Of a stretch of DNA of 64,000 nt, positions 17,641 through 26,076 are shown in pieces. The stretch comes from Anthropogastromicrobium sp963626545 (GTDB taxonomy: Bacteria; Bacillota; Clostridia; Lachnospirales; Lachnospiraceae), in assembly GCA_963626545.1 (NCBI GenBank), contig CAVFYJ010000003.1, positions 1 through 64,000 of the forward strand. Direction: 5' to 3'. Both the position numbers and the translations under genes were made by a program. Under the pieces are notes generated by a model that saw only the letters and a program-made list of their open reading frames with translations, did no database searches and was not told the origin of the DNA. Numbering within the stretch: position 1 is the first letter of the stretch; the number at the start of each line of letters is the position of its first letter.

Positions 17641-18539
17641 GTCGATTTCAGAATCCAATCTATGAAAAGGATCGCTGGGCAGCAAATCGCAGCAAGACAT
17701 TTCTTGTTGCGGTGCTTGCGGTCAACAGTGTCATTGCCGTCATCGCGGTGGTTGTCTTTATCAACATGGTAAGCTACATGAAGACGAGCAGTGAAAATGA
17801 TTATGCAGCGCTTTTGCAGCTGTATCTGACGCTTGCGATGGCAGAATGTTTGATGATTGTCTTTATTGCCCCGGCACTTGCGGGAACAGGCATCAGTCAG
17901 GAACGTGAAAATGGAAATCTGGAATTGTTCTTTTCCGCTGGTGTTTCCCCGTGGCAGGTGATTTTGGGAAAGCTTGTCTCATGCATGAATATGATTTTTG
18001 TGCTGCTTGTGACCTCACTTCCTGTGTTTTCACTTGTGTTTGTGTATGGTGGAATCCAAATGCGCGATCTTGCTGCGATGATCAGTGTACTATGGATTGT
18101 CGCGCTTGAGATTTGTACGCTGTCGATCCTTTGCTCGGCGGGCGCAAATCGCTCGGTCTATGCAGCACTTTCCGCATATGCAGCGAATCTGATTCTCGTC
18201 GGAGGAACGATGCTTGTCCATCTGGCGCCAAGCCTTCTGTATCGTTCGGCAAATTATGGGGATCGGCTCGGCAGTCCGGTTGCGTGGTACCACTATTTGC
18301 TCTTGGCAAATCCAGTGGTGACATTTTATGGTGTGTTGAACAATCAGGCAGGAAGCCGCACAGCGATTTTTGATATGATCAATTACATGGGAAATTATAA
18401 GCGGAATTGGATTACGCAGCACTGGCTGCCTGTAAGCCTACTGGTACAGGCAGCGTTGGTTGCGTTGGAGTTTGTGCTTGCCGTTCACAGTCTATATGGC
18501 AAGCGAAAAAGTGGTGGTTATCGGGAGATTCGTTCCTGA
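17637..18539 (+). CDS. ABC-2-type transporter permease
   Basis: The 300-residue integral membrane protein has about six hydrophobic segments (near residues 22-45, 65-90, 110-140, 148-170, 175-195 and 265-285) and the conserved ISQERENGNLELFFSAGVS stretch after helix 2, as in GldF/NatB-like permeases. It overlaps the ATPase gene by 4 bp, so the two are translationally coupled. Its last 22 bp overlap the 3' end of the convergent cysteine desulfurase gene. The substrate is unknown. Confidence 0.85.
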   Translation: MSRFQNPIYEKDRWAANRSKTFLVAVLAVNSVIAVIAVVVFINMVSYMKTSSENDYAALLQLYLTLAMAECLMIVFIAPALAGTGISQERENGNLELFFSAGVSPWQVILGKLVSCMNMIFVLLVTSLPVFSLVFVYGGIQMRDLAAMISVLWIVALEICTLSILCSAGANRSVYAALSAYAANLILVGGTMLVHLAPSLLYRSANYGDRLGSPVAWYHYLLLANPVVTFYGVLNNQAGSRTAIFDMINYMGNYKRNWITQHWLPVSLLVQAALVALEFVLAVHSLYGKRKSGGYREIRS

Positions 18540-19699
18540 TACGCATCGGAAATGCTTCTGAGCTGGGCAATCGTTTCTTTTAAGATGGAAACGGTCGTGT
18601 CCAGCTCATTTTTTGTGGTCTCACGGCCGAGCGTCAAGCGAAGCGAGGCGCGTGCAAGGTCATCCGACAGGCCGATGGCCGTCAGTACGTGCGACGGCGC
18701 GGCGGACGCAGAGGAACAGGCAGAACCGGATGACGCACAGATTCCCTGAGAGTCAAGCATCATCAAAAGGGAGCTTCCCTCCACGTATTCAAACGCGAAG
18801 TTTGCATTGCCCGGAAGACGGTTTCGAGGGCTTCCGTTTAAGCGGCAGAATGGAATCTCGTTTAAGATGCGCCGAATCAAATAGTCGCGCAGGGCACTTT
18901 CGTGGCGCATGGTGGCGCGCATTTGGGCGTTTGCGATGGCGGCGGCTGTGCCAAAGCCTGCAATCGCCGGGACGTTTTCGGTGCCGCCGCGGATGCCGCC
19001 CTCCTGCCCACCGCCAAAGATCAGTGGAGTCAGTTCAATTCCTTCGCGGATATACAAAAGACCGATGCCCTTTGGACCGTAGATTTTGTGGCCACTCGCA
19101 CTTAGTAGATCGATGCCCTGGCGCTGCACGTCGATTGGAATCTGCCCGTATGCTTGAACCGCATCCGTGTGAAACAGACAGCCTTCGCAGCCGTGCGTGT
19201 GCGTGATATAGGCGAGGTCAGCAATCGGCTGGATCGTGCCGATCTCGTTGTTTGCCATCATGACGGACACAAGAATCGTATTCGGGCGCATGGCTTGACG
19301 CAAGCTTTCCGGGTGAATGAAGCCTGCAGGATCGGGAGACAGGTAGGTGACGATGAAGCCTTCGCTTTCGAGAAAGGCTGCCGCATGCAAAATTGCGTGG
19401 TGCTCAATCGCGGACACGATGATGTGATTGCCAAGGCTTCGAAGCAGGCGCGCGCAGCCAATTAGTGCCCAGCTGTCGGATTCGGAGCCGCCCGAGGTGA
19501 AGAAGATGCGCTTGGGGTCTGCATGAATCAGGGCGGCGGTATGTGCGCGCGCCTCTGCCACGGCGCGGCGCGGTTCATCGGAAAAATCATACAGCGAGGA
19601 TGGGTTGCCCCATTCGCGGTTCATATAGGAGACTAAGGCGTCGCAGACCTCTGGCAGAGGTGGGGTCGTTGCGGCGTGGTCGAGATAAATTCGAGTCAT
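18518..19699 (-). CDS. Cysteine desulfurase (NifS/IscS family)
   Basis: This PLP enzyme removes sulfur from cysteine as an enzyme-bound persulfide for Fe-S cluster or thio-cofactor assembly. The 393-residue protein shows IYLDHAATTP at the N-terminus, the PLP-binding Lys in SGHKIYGPKG and the active-site Cys loop in SGSACSSAS. I use ATG at 19699 rather than 19714 because AAAGG sits 7 bp upstream of it. No iscU, thiI or regulator lies next to it, so its partner is unknown. The gene is visibly richer in GC than its neighbours (many GCG, CGC and GGC codons), a possible sign of transfer. Confidence 0.93.
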   Translation of the reverse strand: MTRIYLDHAATTPPLPEVCDALVSYMNREWGNPSSLYDFSDEPRRAVAEARAHTAALIHADPKRIFFTSGGSESDSWALIGCARLLRSLGNHIIVSAIEHHAILHAAAFLESEGFIVTYLSPDPAGFIHPESLRQAMRPNTILVSVMMANNEIGTIQPIADLAYITHTHGCEGCLFHTDAVQAYGQIPIDVQRQGIDLLSASGHKIYGPKGIGLLYIREGIELTPLIFGGGQEGGIRGGTENVPAIAGFGTAAAIANAQMRATMRHESALRDYLIRRILNEIPFCRLNGSPRNRLPGNANFAFEYVEGSSLLMMLDSQGICASSGSACSSASAAPSHVLTAIGLSDDLARASLRLTLGRETTKNELDTTVSILKETIAQLRSISDAYQERISR

Positions 19700-19880
19700 G
19701 AGTTTGCCTTTCATTCTGGTGTGATAGCTTCTAGTTTATTATATGAAGGGATGCAACCCGCAAGTTCAACGAAGGGCGTCTCGCCGCCGTTTAGGTTACG
19801 AGTTGCAGTTGGAAATCTTACATCATATTATAATATAAAGCTTAAAAACAGTCAAAAAGTATTGACAGAATTATGTGTTG

Positions 19881-19944
19881 GTCAGACGTATAGGTCTGAC
19901 TCCTATTTTCCAATTCAATCCCCTGGCAAATGCTGGGGGATTTT
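19881..19944 (+). repeat. GGTCAGAC-type palindrome and adjoining stem-loop
   Basis: The 7-bp perfect arms GTCAGAC and GTCTGAC enclose GTATAG. The sequence nearly matches the palindrome at 45941-45964 and is related to 33569-33594. A second stem-loop (AATCCCC/GGGGATT around a 12-base loop, then TTTTATCGTTTT) follows and could terminate plus-strand read-through. Confidence 0.6.
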
Positions 19945-19966
19945 ATCGTTTTGCGAAAAAAGGCAG

Positions 19967-19995
19967 TTGTCATATTCGTTTATTCGCGGTATAAT
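19967..19995 (+). promoter_or_regulatory. asnS promoter
   Basis: TTGTCA at 19967-19972 and a perfect TATAAT at 19990-19995 are spaced by 17 bp. Transcription would start near 20002, giving a leader of about 54 bases to the asnS start codon, too short for a T-box riboswitch. Confidence 0.75.
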
Positions 19996-20055
19996 TAAAA
20001 CAACTGTGTGCAACGTTTTATTCGCTGCCGCGATTTACATTTTAAGGAGGCCATT

Positions 20056-21447
20056 ATGGAATTAACTACAGTCCGCGAAATATTTGCGCAGCCGGACGCG
20101 TATATGGATAAGGAAGTAACCGTAGGCGGATGGATTCGCAGTATCCGCGATTCTAAGACGTTTGGATTTATCGTACTGAGCGATGGAACCAGCTTCGAGC
20201 CGATTCAGGTCGTATATCATGACACTATGGATAACTTTGCAGAGATCTCAAAGTGCAACGTAGGTACTGCTCTGATCGTAAAGGGAACCTTAGTTGCGAC
20301 TCCACAGGCAAAGCAGCCATTTGAGATTCAGGCTGAGACCGTTACCGTTGAGGGTGCATCTACACCAGATTACCCGTTACAGAAGAAGCGTCACAGTATG
20401 GAGTATCTGCGTACCATTTCCCATCTGCGTCCGCGTACCAACACCTTCCAAGCAGTTTTCCGCGTTCGTTCCCTGATCGCATTTGCAATTCATCAGTTCT
20501 TCCAGGAGAAGGGCTTTGTCTATGTACACACTCCACTGATTACCGGAAGTGACTGCGAAGGTGCAGGTGAGATGTTCCAGGTAACTACTATGGATTTAAA
20601 CAACATCCCGAAGACTGAGGATGGCAAGGTAGATTACACTCAGGATTTCTTTGGAAAGCCAACCAATCTGACTGTAAGCGGACAGTTAAATGGTGAGACC
20701 TATGCAATGGCATTCAGAAACATCTATACCTTTGGACCGACCTTCCGTGCAGAGAACTCTAACACCACACGTCATGCGGCTGAGTTCTGGATGATCGAGC
20801 CTGAGATGGCATTTGCAGATCTGAATGATGATATGAAGTTAGCAGAGGACATGCTTAAGTATGTCATCCGCTATGTATTAGAGAAGGCACCGAAGGAGAT
20901 GGAGTTCTTCAATTCCTTTATTGACAAGGACCTGTTAGACCGCTTAAATCACGTATTAAACTCTGAGTTTGGTCATGTTACTTACACAGAGGCAATCGAG
21001 CTGCTTGAGAAGCACAACGATAAGTTTGATTATAAGGTAAGCTGGGGATGCGATTTACAGACCGAGCATGAGCGTTATCTGACCGAGGAAATCTTCAAGC
21101 GCCCAGTATTTGTAACTGATTATCCGAAGGAGATCAAGGCATTCTATATGAAGCAGAACGACGACGGAAAGACCGTTGCTGCTATGGATTGCCTCGTTCC
21201 AGGTATCGGTGAGATCATCGGAGGAAGCCAGAGAGAGGATGACTATACAAAGCTGACCGACCGTATGAAGGAGCTTGGATTAAAGGAAGAGGATTACGGT
21301 TTCTATCTGGATCTGAGAAAGTACGGAAGCGCACGTCATGCCGGATTTGGTCTGGGATTTGAGCGTTGTGTTATGTACCTGACTGGAATGGGCAACATCC
21401 GTGACGTCATTCCGTTCCCGAGAACTGTAAATAACTGTGATATCTGA
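20056..21447 (+). CDS. asnS: Asparaginyl-tRNA synthetase
   Basis: AsnRS charges tRNA-Asn. It is a class IIb enzyme of 463 residues with an N-terminal OB-fold anticodon-binding domain (about 18-100, VTVGGWIRSIRDSKTFGFI) and the class II catalytic core (motif 2 FGPTFRAENSNTTRHAAEFW; motif 3 near GFGLGFERCVMYLTG). The start is ATG 20056, directly after AAGGAGG; the reading frame runs further upstream but without a ribosome site. The RHAAEFW motif favours asparaginyl over aspartyl specificity. A long hairpin begins at its stop codon. Confidence 0.97.
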   Translation: MELTTVREIFAQPDAYMDKEVTVGGWIRSIRDSKTFGFIVLSDGTSFEPIQVVYHDTMDNFAEISKCNVGTALIVKGTLVATPQAKQPFEIQAETVTVEGASTPDYPLQKKRHSMEYLRTISHLRPRTNTFQAVFRVRSLIAFAIHQFFQEKGFVYVHTPLITGSDCEGAGEMFQVTTMDLNNIPKTEDGKVDYTQDFFGKPTNLTVSGQLNGETYAMAFRNIYTFGPTFRAENSNTTRHAAEFWMIEPEMAFADLNDDMKLAEDMLKYVIRYVLEKAPKEMEFFNSFIDKDLLDRLNHVLNSEFGHVTYTEAIELLEKHNDKFDYKVSWGCDLQTEHERYLTEEIFKRPVFVTDYPKEIKAFYMKQNDDGKTVAAMDCLVPGIGEIIGGSQREDDYTKLTDRMKELGLKEEDYGFYLDLRKYGSARHAGFGLGFERCVMYLTGMGNIRDVIPFPRTVNNCDI

Positions 21448-21518
21448 TGATACCAGGGGAAAAAGGTCAAAAAGCCGTCGTGCTTGCGCGATGAGGCTTT
21501 TGACCTTAGGGTATCATC
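21446..21518 (+). terminator. Long two-part hairpin after asnS
   Basis: The outer arms GATGATACC (21446-21454) and GGTATCATC (21510-21518) are perfectly complementary, and the inner arms AAGGTCAAAAAGCC (21463-21476) and GGCTTTTGACCTT (21495-21507) pair with one bulge. The structure starts within the asnS stop codon. There is no T run after it. The left part resembles the hairpin at 2571-2611. Confidence 0.7.
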
Positions 21519-21540
21519 TATAAACAAGAGAGGAGACCGA

Positions 21541-22602
21541 ATGCGCTTTATACACATCGCAGATTTGCATCTGGGCAGCAGCCCTGAAGCAGAATTCTCC
21601 TGGGGAAAGAACCGGGCAGACGAGTTATGGGGTTCACTTGCTGCAGTGATAGATGCGTGTAATGAAAAAAAGATTGACCTGCTTTTAATCGCAGGCGATC
21701 TCTTTGATCGACCTCCCGTCTGGGCGGATCTTGACCGGGCGGCAAGCCTGTTTGGTAAGCTGACCTCTACCGAGGTTGTCATGATTGCCGGAGCATCCGA
21801 CTATATTACAGATGATAGCCCGTGGCTTTCCTATCCGTGGAAACCATGGGTACATATGCTGTCTGACAAGCACTGCATGAGCGTGCAGCTGGGCGATATC
21901 AGTACATCTGTCCATGGATGCAGCTACTATGGTCCGACTGAGGTCAAGCCGTATTTAGAGGATGCACGACCGGATAAAGAAAGTGAATACCAGATTTTGC
22001 TCGGCTACACCGGCGATGCGAATCATATGCCAGCCGATTTAGAAGAGCTGTCCGAAAAAGACTTTGACTATCTGGCACTTGGCTCTGAGCACAAGGCGAG
22101 ACTGATGCAGAGTCTGCGCATGGCTTACGCCGGTTCCCTCGAGCCGTTAAGCACACAAGAGAGCGGCAAACACGGCTTTATCTTGGGCGAGATCGACGAG
22201 GACAGCACAACGATCAAGTTTGTTCCGTTTGCGTGCCGCGAGTATTTTAACATCAAGGTGCGCCTGTCAAGTGACATTGCAGAGGCCGAGTTGGAAGAAA
22301 ATCTCGCCGCGGCGATGAAGCAATACGGCAGCGAGAATATTTTCACGATCAGCCTTGAGGGCCGATATCAGCCGGGGCAGCCGTATGACAGAGATCGCCT
22401 TTTGGCACTTGGCAATGTCGCAGCGGTAAACGACAGCACGATGCCAGATTACAATTTGGTAGCGCTGTTGGATGAGCATAAGGACGATATGATCGGAATG
22501 TATCTGGAAGAGTTTTTAAAAGAGAAGGCAGGCACACGTGAGCAAAAAGCGCTCTACTGCGGTCTGGAGGCTCTTTTAAATGCCGTGCAGAAGACTCGGT
22601 AA
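21541..22602 (+). CDS. YhaO/SbcD-like DNA repair metallophosphoesterase
   Basis: The 353-residue protein has the calcineurin-like metal-binding motifs of SbcD/Mre11 nucleases: IHIADLHLG at the N-terminus, IAGDLFDRPP near residue 52, and a later GSEHKA segment in place of the usual GH(x)H metal site. The start is ATG 21541 after AGAGGAG. The next gene, 23 bp away, encodes an SbcC/YhaN-like ATPase, so the two probably form a nuclease-ATPase complex acting on DNA ends. The substrate is not evident. Confidence 0.85.
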   Translation: MRFIHIADLHLGSSPEAEFSWGKNRADELWGSLAAVIDACNEKKIDLLLIAGDLFDRPPVWADLDRAASLFGKLTSTEVVMIAGASDYITDDSPWLSYPWKPWVHMLSDKHCMSVQLGDISTSVHGCSYYGPTEVKPYLEDARPDKESEYQILLGYTGDANHMPADLEELSEKDFDYLALGSEHKARLMQSLRMAYAGSLEPLSTQESGKHGFILGEIDEDSTTIKFVPFACREYFNIKVRLSSDIAEAELEENLAAAMKQYGSENIFTISLEGRYQPGQPYDRDRLLALGNVAAVNDSTMPDYNLVALLDEHKDDMIGMYLEEFLKEKAGTREQKALYCGLEALLNAVQKTR

Positions 22603-22625
22603 CAGTCGGGGAAGTGAGGTAGCAG

Positions 22626-24308
22626 GTGAATATTATAAAACTGGAATTGACGCATTTTGGAAAATTCCATTTAAAAACGATTACATTTACATCCGGCTTG
22701 AACATTGTTTACGGCAAAAACGAGGCCGGAAAATCCACGATTCATGCATTTGTGCGCAGTATGCTGTTTGGCATCCCAGATACAGAGGAGGGAAATGAGC
22801 GCTATGAGCATTATCTTCCGTGGGAGACACCGCACGATTTCTGCGGCAGAATGTGGATAAAAAAAGACGACAAGGTCTATCGCATTGAGCGAAACTTCTT
22901 GCGACCGCAGCCAACGGTTCGCGTATTTGATGACGAGACGGGGGCCTCTATTCAGCCAGCAAAGCAGACGTTACGAAATATCTTAAGCGGTCTTACCGAG
23001 ACGAGCTATCTCAACACGATCTGCATCGAGCAGCTAAAGAGCGCGACCGATCTGCAGCTTGCAAAAGAGCTTCAGGAGATGGCAGCAAATGCCAGCCAGA
23101 GCAAAAACATGAATATCGGTGTGGACAAGGCAAGGCAGGAGCTTTTATTAAAGAAGCAAAGCCTTGAGTCCCAGATCGTAAACGATGTGGATAGCGTTCA
23201 TCAGAAGAATCAGAAAATGGCCGATGAGTCTGGAAAGCGTCTGAGCCGTTTGCAGCGTTCACGTTACATTCGTGAAAAGCAAAGTAACGATTTACAGACA
23301 CAGATTCAAACCGAGCGCCGTCAGGCAGAGGAAGAGCTGATGGCTTACGAGCGCGAGCGCGATGAACTTCGCCGCCGTTATGAGTCTGATAAAAAGGCGA
23401 GTGAAGCAGCATCTGGCAGTGTAAATCTGGTCGCAAAGAGTGGACATGGCTGGATTATCTGGCTTCTTCTTGCCATTGTCGCAGGAGCCTTTTCGATTTA
23501 CCGTTATCAGAGCGTTGGCATGACCAACCGCAACGATTTCTGGATGATTACGATCGGCGCGTGCGCGGCATTTGTGTGCCTCGTTGCGATGTTCGTGACG
23601 GCATGGAAGAACAAGGACAATAAGAAAAATGCGTTGGCGGCAAAGAAGTTGTCAGAGGAGCTAAATGCGAAGCTTTCGCAGAGCTTACAGGCATTTGAGG
23701 AGTGCAAGACAAAGATGCCAGTTGAGGCCACAGAGCGCTGCAAGCCGCTAGAGGAGCAGTATGAGAAAGCACAAAGAGAGCTTTCCTATCTGGTTCATCA
23801 GCAAAAAGAGGAAGAGCAAATTCTTCTGTCGCTTGAGGAAAACGATCAGAAGTTAAAGGGTGCCGCGGCTGAAAATGCCCGACTGATGGAGGAGATTGAA
23901 TCCGTCAATATGGCACTGAAGACAATGGCACATGTATCCGAGCGCATTCGCGCAACCTTCGGAAATCTGTTAAACAACGAGACGTCCAAGCTTTTGTTTG
24001 ACATTACCGATGGCAAGTATGAGAAGCTTGTGATCGGACAGGATATGAAGGTGAGGGTGTATGCCGATGAGCGCGAGGTCGCGCTTGAGAGCGTGAGCCG
24101 GGGAACGATCGAGCAGATCTACCTGTGCATCCGCGTTGCAGCTGCAAAGCTTTTATGGCAGGACGAGCCGATGCCGTTCCTGTTTGATGATGTATTTGCG
24201 TATTACGATGATGACCGCCTTGCCGCAGCCATCGACATGCTGAAAAAGTGTGGTCATCAGGTAATCGTATTCAGCTGTCATTCAAGAGAGGACAGTCTGT
24301 TAGGATAA
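22626..24308 (+). CDS. YhaN/SbcC-like AAA ATPase
   Basis: The 560-residue protein has the split ABC/SMC ATPase layout: Walker A YGKNEAGKST near residue 34, a coiled-coil arm (about 165-255), an unusual pair of membrane-spanning helices near 273-291 and 303-325, a second coil (about 335-430), and a C-terminal signature VSRGTIEQIYLCIR with Walker B PFLFDDVFAYYDD. The two central helices suggest membrane attachment, as in YhaN-type proteins. It uses a GTG start preceded by GTGAGG and follows the metallophosphoesterase gene, its likely partner. The short arms distinguish it from full-length SbcC. Confidence 0.85.
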   Translation: MNIIKLELTHFGKFHLKTITFTSGLNIVYGKNEAGKSTIHAFVRSMLFGIPDTEEGNERYEHYLPWETPHDFCGRMWIKKDDKVYRIERNFLRPQPTVRVFDDETGASIQPAKQTLRNILSGLTETSYLNTICIEQLKSATDLQLAKELQEMAANASQSKNMNIGVDKARQELLLKKQSLESQIVNDVDSVHQKNQKMADESGKRLSRLQRSRYIREKQSNDLQTQIQTERRQAEEELMAYERERDELRRRYESDKKASEAASGSVNLVAKSGHGWIIWLLLAIVAGAFSIYRYQSVGMTNRNDFWMITIGACAAFVCLVAMFVTAWKNKDNKKNALAAKKLSEELNAKLSQSLQAFEECKTKMPVEATERCKPLEEQYEKAQRELSYLVHQQKEEEQILLSLEENDQKLKGAAAENARLMEEIESVNMALKTMAHVSERIRATFGNLLNNETSKLLFDITDGKYEKLVIGQDMKVRVYADEREVALESVSRGTIEQIYLCIRVAAAKLLWQDEPMPFLFDDVFAYYDDDRLAAAIDMLKKCGHQVIVFSCHSREDSLLG

Positions 24309-24376
24309 GAAAACAAGAAGACTGGTTCGCCTTAGGAGCGAAGCCGTAGTTTAGGCCGCGGGTGCAGGATGCAAGG

Positions 24377-24401
24377 GCGGCAGAATGAGAGGAAACATGA
24401 T
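24377..24401 (+). repeat. Repeat spanning the ABC-F ribosome binding site
   Basis: These 25 bases, including the GAGAGG ribosome site and the ATG, match 62132-62156 in front of the CvfB-like gene with one mismatch. The bases before (24340-24376) resemble the repeat copy near 19777-19810. Confidence 0.6.
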
Positions 24402-26046
24402 TAGTGCAAATGGAGTAACATTACGTCTGGGCAAGAGAGCCCTTTTTGAGGATGTAAACATCAAGTTTACAGAGGGAAACTGCTATGGAATTATCGGTGC
24501 CAACGGTGCCGGAAAGTCCACATTTTTAAAGATTTTGTCCGGACAGCTTGAGCCGACAAATGGAAGCGTCACCATGACACCGGGACAGCGTCTTTCCGTA
24601 CTCGAGCAGGATCACTTTAAGTACGATGACTGCGTTGTACTTGACACCGTTATGATGGGAAATGCCCGTCTCTTCGAGATCATGAAGGAGAAGGACGCCA
24701 TCTACGCAAAAGAGGATTTCACCGATGAGGATGGTATCCGAGCAAGTGAACTCGAGGCAGAGTTCGCACAGATGAACGGATGGGAAGCCGATTCCGATGC
24801 GGCATCTTTGTTAAACGGACTTGGTATTGACACCGAGCTTCATTATAAGAAGATGGGCGAGCTTGACGGTCCAGATAAGGTAAAGGTTCTTCTTGCAAGA
24901 GCGCTGTTTGGAAATCCGGATATCCTGTTAATGGATGAGCCGACCAACCACTTGGACCTGGCTGCAATCGACTGGTTAGAGGAATTCTTGATTAACTTTG
25001 AGAACACCGTCATCGTCGTTTCCCATGACCGTTATTTCTTAAATAAGGTATGTACCCAGATCGCCGATATCGACTATGCAAAGATTCAGCTGTACTCTGG
25101 TAACTATGATTTCTGGTACGAGTCTTCTCAGCTTATGATCAAGCAGATGAAGGAAGCAAACCGTAAGAAGGAAGAAAAGATTAAGGAGTTACAGGAATTT
25201 ATCCAGCGTTTCTCCGCAAATGCATCGAAGAGTAAGCAGGCAACCTCCCGTAAGAGAGCACTCGAGAAGATTCAGCTTGACGAGATGCGTCCATCTTCCA
25301 GAAAGTATCCTTACATCGACTTTCGACCAGAGCGTACCATCGGAAACGAGGTACTGACGGTTGAGAATCTGTGCAAGACCATCGACGGCGTAAAGGTACT
25401 CGACAACATCAGCTTTACTCTTCGTCACGATGATAAAGTCGCATTCGTTGGTTCCAACGAGTTAGCAAAGACCACTCTGTTCCAGATTTTAATGGGCGAG
25501 ATGGAGCCGGATTCCGGTAGCTTTAAGTGGGGGGTTACCACCTCTCAGGCATACTTCCCGAAGGACAACACCGCAGAGTTTGACAGCGATCTTGTTATCT
25601 ATGACTGGTTGCAGCAGTATTCTCCTGTAAAGGATATCACTTATGTAAGAGGTTTCCTTGGACGTATGCTCTTCGCCGGAGATGACGGTGCAAAGAAGGT
25701 TCGCGTCTTGTCTGGAGGTGAGAAGGTTCGTTGTATGCTGTCCAAGATGATGATTTCCGGCGCAAATGTCTTAGTATTTGATGAGCCGACCAACCATCTG
25801 GATATGGAGTCCATCACCGCATTAAACAACGGTATGATGAAGTTCCCAGGCGTTATCCTGTTCTCTTCAAGAGACCATCAGATCGTCCAGACCACCGCAA
25901 ATCGTATCATCGAGCTGCTTCCGGGCGGATTCATTGATAAGATCACCACATACGATGAGTATCTGGCAAGTGATGAGATGGCTATGAAGCGTCAGGTTTA
26001 CACCGCAAATGTTGAGGATGATGTAGAGCCGGACGGCGAGGAATAA
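24397..26046 (+). CDS. ABC-F family ATPase (YbiT/EttA-like) with altered second site
   Basis: ABC-F proteins have two ATPase modules and no membrane part; most act on the ribosome. The 549-residue chain starts at ATG 24397 after GAGAGG. Module 1 has Walker A GANGAGKST and Walker B LLMDEPTNHLD, but its signature reads ELDGPDKVK. Module 2 has LSGGEKVR and VFDEPTNHLD, but Walker A reads GSNELAKTT (Ala for the second Gly) and the switch His position reads SSRDHQ instead of SHD. A linker of about 80 residues with AFQRFSANASKSKQA-type sequence joins them. The variations may be normal for this subfamily; translation factor function is inferred. Confidence 0.88.
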   Translation: MISANGVTLRLGKRALFEDVNIKFTEGNCYGIIGANGAGKSTFLKILSGQLEPTNGSVTMTPGQRLSVLEQDHFKYDDCVVLDTVMMGNARLFEIMKEKDAIYAKEDFTDEDGIRASELEAEFAQMNGWEADSDAASLLNGLGIDTELHYKKMGELDGPDKVKVLLARALFGNPDILLMDEPTNHLDLAAIDWLEEFLINFENTVIVVSHDRYFLNKVCTQIADIDYAKIQLYSGNYDFWYESSQLMIKQMKEANRKKEEKIKELQEFIQRFSANASKSKQATSRKRALEKIQLDEMRPSSRKYPYIDFRPERTIGNEVLTVENLCKTIDGVKVLDNISFTLRHDDKVAFVGSNELAKTTLFQILMGEMEPDSGSFKWGVTTSQAYFPKDNTAEFDSDLVIYDWLQQYSPVKDITYVRGFLGRMLFAGDDGAKKVRVLSGGEKVRCMLSKMMISGANVLVFDEPTNHLDMESITALNNGMMKFPGVILFSSRDHQIVQTTANRIIELLPGGFIDKITTYDEYLASDEMAMKRQVYTANVEDDVEPDGEE

Positions 26047-26076
26047 ACATCAGAAAAACAGGAAAGGCGGTGGAGC

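Larger units (their letters stand above)
19700..20055. other. Intergenic region with repeat element, hairpins and asnS promoter
   Basis: From left to right this 356-bp gap holds a repeat copy at 19750-19777 that recurs at 47641-47668, a short palindrome with arms GTCAGAC (19881-19887) and GTCTGAC (19894-19900), a terminator-like stem (AATCCCC at about 19915-19921 with GGGGATT), and the asnS promoter. No T-box signature (the GGNACCGCG-type antiterminator) is visible, so tRNA-dependent attenuation is not supported. Confidence 0.5.

Noticed and set aside
18613..19206. Plus-strand frame of 197 codons opposite the cysteine desulfurase
   Set aside because: A shadow caused by the high GC of the real minus-strand gene; Arg/Cys-rich composition and no start signal.
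19700..20055. T-box leader for asnS
   Set aside because: The promoter at 19967-19995 leaves only about 54 leader bases and no T-box or antiterminator sequence is present.
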